Below, in pieces: positions 5,354 to 8,292 of a stretch of 8,292 bases of DNA (position 1 is the first letter of the stretch; every line of letters starts with the position of its first letter). The notes beneath the pieces were generated by a model that was given only the letters and a program-made list of their open reading frames with translations, was not told the DNA's origin and searched no databases. The stretch is from positions 1 to 8,292 of the forward strand of contig JACIWP010000131.1 of NCBI GenBank assembly GCA_014360855.1, given 5' to 3'. Both the position numbers and the translations under genes were made by a program. This DNA comes from Anaerolineae bacterium. Lineage in GTDB: Bacteria; Chloroflexota; Anaerolineae; JACIWP01.

Positions 5354-6781
5354 ATGCCTGAGAAACGGACACGGGTCACGCTGATCTACCCGGGCATCGC
5401 CGGCTACGGCTTCAACTCCCTGGCCCACGGTATGGAAGCCGGCTGGGTCAGCCACGGCCTGGCGCATATCAGCTCCGCCGCCAAGGCGGAGGGCTTTCAC
5501 GTGGATTTGATCGACCTGCGCGCCCTGAAGGGGTGGGAGGAGTTCGAGGCGGAGATCGCGGCGCGCCGGCCGGATGTCATCGGCGTCACCATGATGAGCG
5601 TAGACTTCAACCCGGCCAACGAGGCCATCCGTCGCGCCAAGGCCATCCTGCCGGAACTGGTCGCCGTGGTGGGCGGACCGCACCCCACCGTGGCCGTAGA
5701 GGAGGTCGCCGCCAACCCGGCCATTGACTACATCGTCCTGGGAGAGGGGGAGATCACCTTCCCCTGGCTGTTGAACGAGTTGGAAGCCGGCCGGCGGCCC
5801 GAGGACCGCGTCCTGCTGGGCCAGATGCCGGACCTGGACGCCCTGCCCTTCCCGGACCGCGAGCTGTTCCTGGAGGAGTGGCGCAAGCACGGCTACACGT
5901 TGGACTCCCCCGAGGTGCCCTTTGTGGAGGAACTGCCGCCGCCCTTCCTGACGATCATCGCCGGCCGCGGCTGTATGTACAACTGCAGCTTCTGCCAGCC
6001 GGCGGAGCGCAAGATTTTCGGCCGGCGGGTGCGCCGGCGCTCCGTCCCCAACATCATCCGCGAGCTCCAGGAACTGCGCGAGCGCTACCATTTCGCCAGC
6101 TTCATGTTCCACGACGACTGCCTGACCGAGGACCGCGAATGGGTCATCGAATTTTGCCAGGCCTACCGCGAGGCCGGCTTCACCCAGCCCTTCTTCTGCC
6201 AGAGCCGGGCCGATATCATCGTGAAAAACCCCGACATGGTCAAGCTGATGGCCGAGGTGGGACTGAAGGGGTACTTCATCGGGTTCGAAAGCGGCAATGA
6301 CCGGGTCCTGCGCTTCCTGCGCAAAGGCACCACGCGCGCCATCAACCTGGAGGCGGCCCGCATCTGCAAGCGCTACGGCGTCAAAATCTGGGCCAACTAC
6401 ATGCTGGGCATCCCCACCGAAACGCGCGAGGAGGTCATGGACACCATCTCCATGCTGAAGCAAATTGATCCGGACTACTACAGCCCGGCCTTCTACACGC
6501 CCCACCCCGGCAGTGACCTGTACGATTACTGCATCGAGCATGATCTCTCGCTCATCACCAGCCACGATCAGTACCGCCGCAACCCGACGGAGATGAAGAT
6601 CAAGGGCCAGGATTATACCTTCCTGCAGTGGGCGCTGGAGGAATCCCAGCGCCGTACCTGGTACAACCGCCTGCGGCGCTGGGCGGCGCGCACCTGGAAG
6701 CGCTATGCCAATCCGCGCAAGATCGTCCGCAAGCTGGGGCGGATGCTGGGATTGGCGCGCGGCTCCGCCCAGCCGGCCTGA
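5354..6781 (+). CDS. Cobalamin-binding-domain radical SAM protein, substrate unknown
   Basis: A 475-residue protein with an N-terminal B12-binding-type Rossmann domain (about 8-145) and a radical SAM domain (about 195-410). The first contains DVIGVTMMS and the loop VVGGPHPT (Gly107, Gly108, His110), then YIVLGEGE. The second has the [4Fe-4S] cluster motif Cys207-x3-Cys211-x2-Cys214 (GCMYNCSFC), followed by IGFESGNDRVLRFLRKGTT and GIPTETREEVMDT, typical of this superfamily. Such enzymes use S-adenosylmethionine and cobalamin, often to methylate unreactive carbons or rearrange ring structures. The classical D-x-H-x-x-G cobalamin motif is not visible, which is common in this group. The C-terminal tail (about 440-470) is strongly basic, with many Arg, Lys and Trp, and could sit on the membrane surface. 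Its place between rmlA and rmlB suggests a role in modifying a sugar, lipid carrier or related product of the locus. That is inference; no specific subfamily was recognised. Confidence 0.88.
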   Translation: MPEKRTRVTLIYPGIAGYGFNSLAHGMEAGWVSHGLAHISSAAKAEGFHVDLIDLRALKGWEEFEAEIAARRPDVIGVTMMSVDFNPANEAIRRAKAILPELVAVVGGPHPTVAVEEVAANPAIDYIVLGEGEITFPWLLNELEAGRRPEDRVLLGQMPDLDALPFPDRELFLEEWRKHGYTLDSPEVPFVEELPPPFLTIIAGRGCMYNCSFCQPAERKIFGRRVRRRSVPNIIRELQELRERYHFASFMFHDDCLTEDREWVIEFCQAYREAGFTQPFFCQSRADIIVKNPDMVKLMAEVGLKGYFIGFESGNDRVLRFLRKGTTRAINLEAARICKRYGVKIWANYMLGIPTETREEVMDTISMLKQIDPDYYSPAFYTPHPGSDLYDYCIEHDLSLITSHDQYRRNPTEMKIKGQDYTFLQWALEESQRRTWYNRLRRWAARTWKRYANPRKIVRKLGRMLGLARGSAQPA

Positions 6782-6807
6782 TCCTGACCACGCCTATCAC
6801 GACCACG

Positions 6808-6814
6808 AGGGAGG
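6808..6814 (+). promoter_or_regulatory. Shine-Dalgarno AGGGAGG set unusually far from the rmlB start
   Basis: The best ribosome binding site before rmlB is 17 bases from ATG 6832, longer than usual. A weaker GGAAG (6817-6821) is 10 bases away. An out-of-frame ATG at 6815 directly abuts the strong site and opens a six-codon frame (MEATSQ) whose TGA overlaps the rmlB start (6832-6835). No in-frame start codon lies closer to the strong site. Confidence 0.4.
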
Positions 6815-6831
6815 ATGGAAGCAACGTCACA

Positions 6832-7839
6832 ATGAGAAACATCATGGTCACCGGCGGCGCCGGCTTCATCGGCTCCAACTTCGTGCACTATCTGCTGGAG
6901 AAGTACCCGGACTATCGCGTGCTGGTCTTCGACAAGCTGACCTACGCCGGCAACCTGGCCAACCTGGCCGACCTGGCCGGCCACCCCCGCTACCATTTCG
7001 TGCGCGGCGATATCTGCGACGCCGAGGCCGTGCGCGCCGCCATCCGCCAGTACGACATCGACACCATCGTCAACTTCGCCGCCGAGACCCATGTGGACCG
7101 CTCCATCATGGACGCGGATGCCTTCATCCGCACCGACATTTACGGCACCTACGTCCTGCTGGAGGCGGTCAAGGAGTTCCGCCTGGAGCGCTTCCACCAG
7201 GTCAGCACCGATGAGGTGTACGGCGAGGTACTGGAGGGTTCATCGGTGGAGACGGACCCCCTGCGGCCGCGCAGTCCCTATGCGGCCAGCAAGGCCGGCG
7301 CCGAGCACCTGGTGCAGGCCTACTTCGTGACCTACGGCCTGCCGGTCACCATCACGCGCGGCTCCAACAACATCGGACCGTATCAATATCCGGAAAAAGT
7401 GGTGCCCCTCTTCATCACCAACGCCATTGACGACCTGCCTCTGCCGCTGTACGGCGACGGCACGCAGCAGCGCGATTACCAATACGTGCTGGATCACTGC
7501 GAGGGCATTGACATCGTCCTGCACCACGGGAAGCCCGGCGAGGCGTACAACCTGGGCACCGGGGTCGAGACCCGCAATATTGACATGGCGCGCATGATCC
7601 TGCGCCTGCTCGGCAAGCCGGAGAGCCTCATCCAATTCGTGAAAGACCGCCCGGGCCATGATCGCCGCTATTCCATCAACTGCGACAAGATCAAGGCGCT
7701 GGGCTGGCGCTCGCGCCATACCTTCGAAGAGGCGCTGGAGAAGACGGTGCGCTGGTACGTGGAGCATGAGGAGTGGTGGCGCCCCTTAAAGAGTGGGGAG
7801 TACAAGGAATATTATCGCCGGCAGTACCTCCAGCGCTGA
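6832..7839 (+). CDS. rmlB: dTDP-glucose 4,6-dehydratase
   Basis: Converts dTDP-glucose to dTDP-4-keto-6-deoxyglucose with bound NAD+, the branch point for rhamnose, fucosamine-type and other deoxysugars. This short-chain dehydrogenase/reductase has the usual 335-residue length. Seen in order: NAD-binding GGAGFIG (Gly8-Gly14), AETHVD (84-89), the catalytic STDEVYG (Thr126, Asp127, Glu128), Tyr150-x3-Lys154 in SPYAASK, the substrate loop NNIGPYQYPEK, and RPGHDRRYSI near the C-terminus. The Asp-Glu pair distinguishes dehydratases from plain epimerases. The frame runs open upstream to 6628, but that part overlaps the radical SAM gene; the family N-terminus MRNIMVTGGAG fixes ATG 6832. The position 3 in the NNxGPYQ loop is Ile, where Tyr is common. 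It works on the product of rmlA two genes upstream. rmlC and rmlD are not in the window, so the finished sugar cannot be named. Confidence 0.95.
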   Translation: MRNIMVTGGAGFIGSNFVHYLLEKYPDYRVLVFDKLTYAGNLANLADLAGHPRYHFVRGDICDAEAVRAAIRQYDIDTIVNFAAETHVDRSIMDADAFIRTDIYGTYVLLEAVKEFRLERFHQVSTDEVYGEVLEGSSVETDPLRPRSPYAASKAGAEHLVQAYFVTYGLPVTITRGSNNIGPYQYPEKVVPLFITNAIDDLPLPLYGDGTQQRDYQYVLDHCEGIDIVLHHGKPGEAYNLGTGVETRNIDMARMILRLLGKPESLIQFVKDRPGHDRRYSINCDKIKALGWRSRHTFEEALEKTVRWYVEHEEWWRPLKSGEYKEYYRRQYLQR

Positions 7840-7855
7840 TGCCCTCGCCTATTCC

Positions 7856-7888
7856 GGAAAGGGCCGGCCGGAGGGCGCGGCCCTTTCC
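7856..7888 (+). terminator. 11-bp perfect inverted repeat after rmlB, candidate terminator
   Basis: GGAAAGGGCCG (7856-7866) and CGGCCCTTTCC (7878-7888) are exact reverse complements with an 11-base loop. This gives a very stable hairpin 16 bases after the rmlB stop. There is no T run afterwards, so it is not a textbook intrinsic terminator, but its position between two functionally unrelated genes fits transcript termination or 3'-end protection. Being symmetrical, it could act on either strand. Confidence 0.55.
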
Positions 7889-7891
7889 CAT

Positions 7892-7903
7892 CCCGCCGGC
7901 GGG
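7892..7903. repeat. 12-base perfect palindrome CCCGCCGGCGGG
   Basis: A perfect palindrome lies three bases after the preceding hairpin and about 18 bases before the next gene. It contains the over-used hexamer GCCGGC. It may be a second small hairpin, a protein-binding site, or just another copy of the genome-wide motif. Confidence 0.35.
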
Positions 7904-7909
7904 CATATC

Positions 7910-7913
7910 AGGA
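7910..7913 (+). promoter_or_regulatory. AGGA ribosome binding site for the ArfB-like gene
   Basis: AGGA is 8 bases before ATG 7922 and overlaps the alternative in-frame ATG at 7913, which then lacks a usable site. This favours 7922. No convincing promoter is visible in the short gap 7840-7921. Confidence 0.5.
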
Positions 7914-7921
7914 TGAATCTC

Positions 7922-8292
7922 ATGAGCGAGGAAACCGAGCGCCTGGAAATTACCCCTTCCCTCTCCATCCCAATGGAAGAGCTTTCCTTTCATTTCTCGC
8001 GCGCCGGCGGCCCAGGCGGACAGCACGTCAACACCTCCGAGACACGGGTGGAACTGCGTTTCGACGTGCGCCGTTCGCCATCCTTGAACGAATGGCAGAG
8101 GGAGCGCATCCTGGAACGGCTGGGCACGTATATTGACTCCGATGGGGTACTGCATTTGTTCGCCGCCTCGCGGCGGAGCCAGCGGCAGAACCGGCAGGAG
8201 GTCATCGAGCGCTTTCAGAAACTGTTGGCGCAGGCCCTGCGCCCGCGCCGGCCGCGCCTGCCGACCCAACCGCATCCGGCGGCGCGCGAGCG
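7922..8292 (+). CDS. arfB: ArfB/YaeJ-like GGQ-motif peptidyl-tRNA hydrolase (3' end cut by window edge)
   Basis: A small release-factor-like protein that frees ribosomes stalled on broken messages by cutting peptidyl-tRNA without a stop codon. In the window it has 123 complete codons and no stop, so its end lies beyond base 8292. It reads MSEETERLEIT, then the catalytic motif RAGGPGGQHVNTSETRVEL (Gly-Gly-Gln near residues 32-34). There is no stop-codon-recognition domain upstream of it. A basic region follows (ASRRSQRQNRQ) and then a Pro/Arg-rich tail (ALRPRRPRLPTQP), as expected for the ArfB tail that threads into the mRNA channel. The small size and tail separate it from RF1 and RF2. A related RF-I-domain protein of unknown role is possible but less likely. 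It is functionally unrelated to the polysaccharide genes and is separated from them by the hairpin region, marking the cluster's right boundary. Confidence 0.85.
   Translation, partial: MSEETERLEITPSLSIPMEELSFHFSRAGGPGGQHVNTSETRVELRFDVRRSPSLNEWQRERILERLGTYIDSDGVLHLFAASRRSQRQNRQEVIERFQKLLAQALRPRRPRLPTQPHPAARE

Noticed and set aside
5333..6565. 410-residue open frame on the minus strand opposite the radical SAM gene
   Set aside because: It is the antisense shadow of a well-supported gene. High GC and codon bias leave the reverse frame free of stops, and the translation shows no recognisable motif.
7691..8275. Minus-strand open frame over the end of rmlB and the ArfB-like gene
   Set aside because: The plus strand carries clear RmlB and GGQ-motif coding sequence; the reverse frame crosses the hairpin gap and has no motif.
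1..8292. Defence system, CRISPR array, transposon or phage signature
   Set aside because: No tandem repeat-spacer pattern, transposase, integrase, nuclease or terminal inverted repeats were seen; all genes are explained by polysaccharide synthesis or ribosome rescue.

Overview
The window is one strand-coherent stretch of a GC-rich bacterial genome (about 60-65 % GC by eye). It holds nine protein genes, all on the + strand. Eight form an exopolysaccharide or capsule biosynthesis cluster. The ninth, cut by the right edge, is an unrelated translation-rescue gene behind a hairpin-rich gap. I see no rRNA, tRNA, CRISPR array, insertion sequence or phage gene.

Layout: (1) 1-1098, a family-4 glycosyltransferase resembling the WbaZ group, missing its first codons at the left edge. 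(2) 1122-1838 and (3) 1932-2675, two different Wzz/CapA-type polysaccharide co-polymerases, with a good sigma-70-like promoter between them. (4) 2672-3346, a cytoplasmic bacterial tyrosine kinase (BY-kinase, CpsD/CapB type). (5) about 3374-4219, a PHP-family tyrosine phosphatase (CpsB/YwqE type). (6) 4255-5319, long-form glucose-1-phosphate thymidylyltransferase RmlA. (7) 5354-6781, a cobalamin-binding-domain radical SAM protein. (8) 6832-7839, dTDP-glucose 4,6-dehydratase RmlB. (9) 7922 to beyond the right edge, an ArfB/YaeJ-like GGQ-motif peptidyl-tRNA hydrolase.

How they fit together: RmlA and RmlB make dTDP-glucose and then dTDP-4-keto-6-deoxyglucose. The glycosyltransferase adds a sugar to a lipid-linked repeat unit. 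The co-polymerases, kinase and phosphatase form the phosphorylation-controlled module that sets polymer length and export. The radical SAM gene sits between rmlA and rmlB, has its own strong ribosome binding site, and is the least explained member. It may modify a deoxysugar, a lipid carrier or another product of the locus, but the sequence does not show its substrate.

Organism: the kinase is separate from its membrane activator and paired with a PHP phosphatase, as in Gram-positive-type systems. Together with long-form RmlA and high GC this would suit a Chloroflexota or a related high-GC lineage. That is inference only. The hexamer GCCGGC is strikingly over-used throughout the window (about 60 copies by hand count) and may be a lineage signature.
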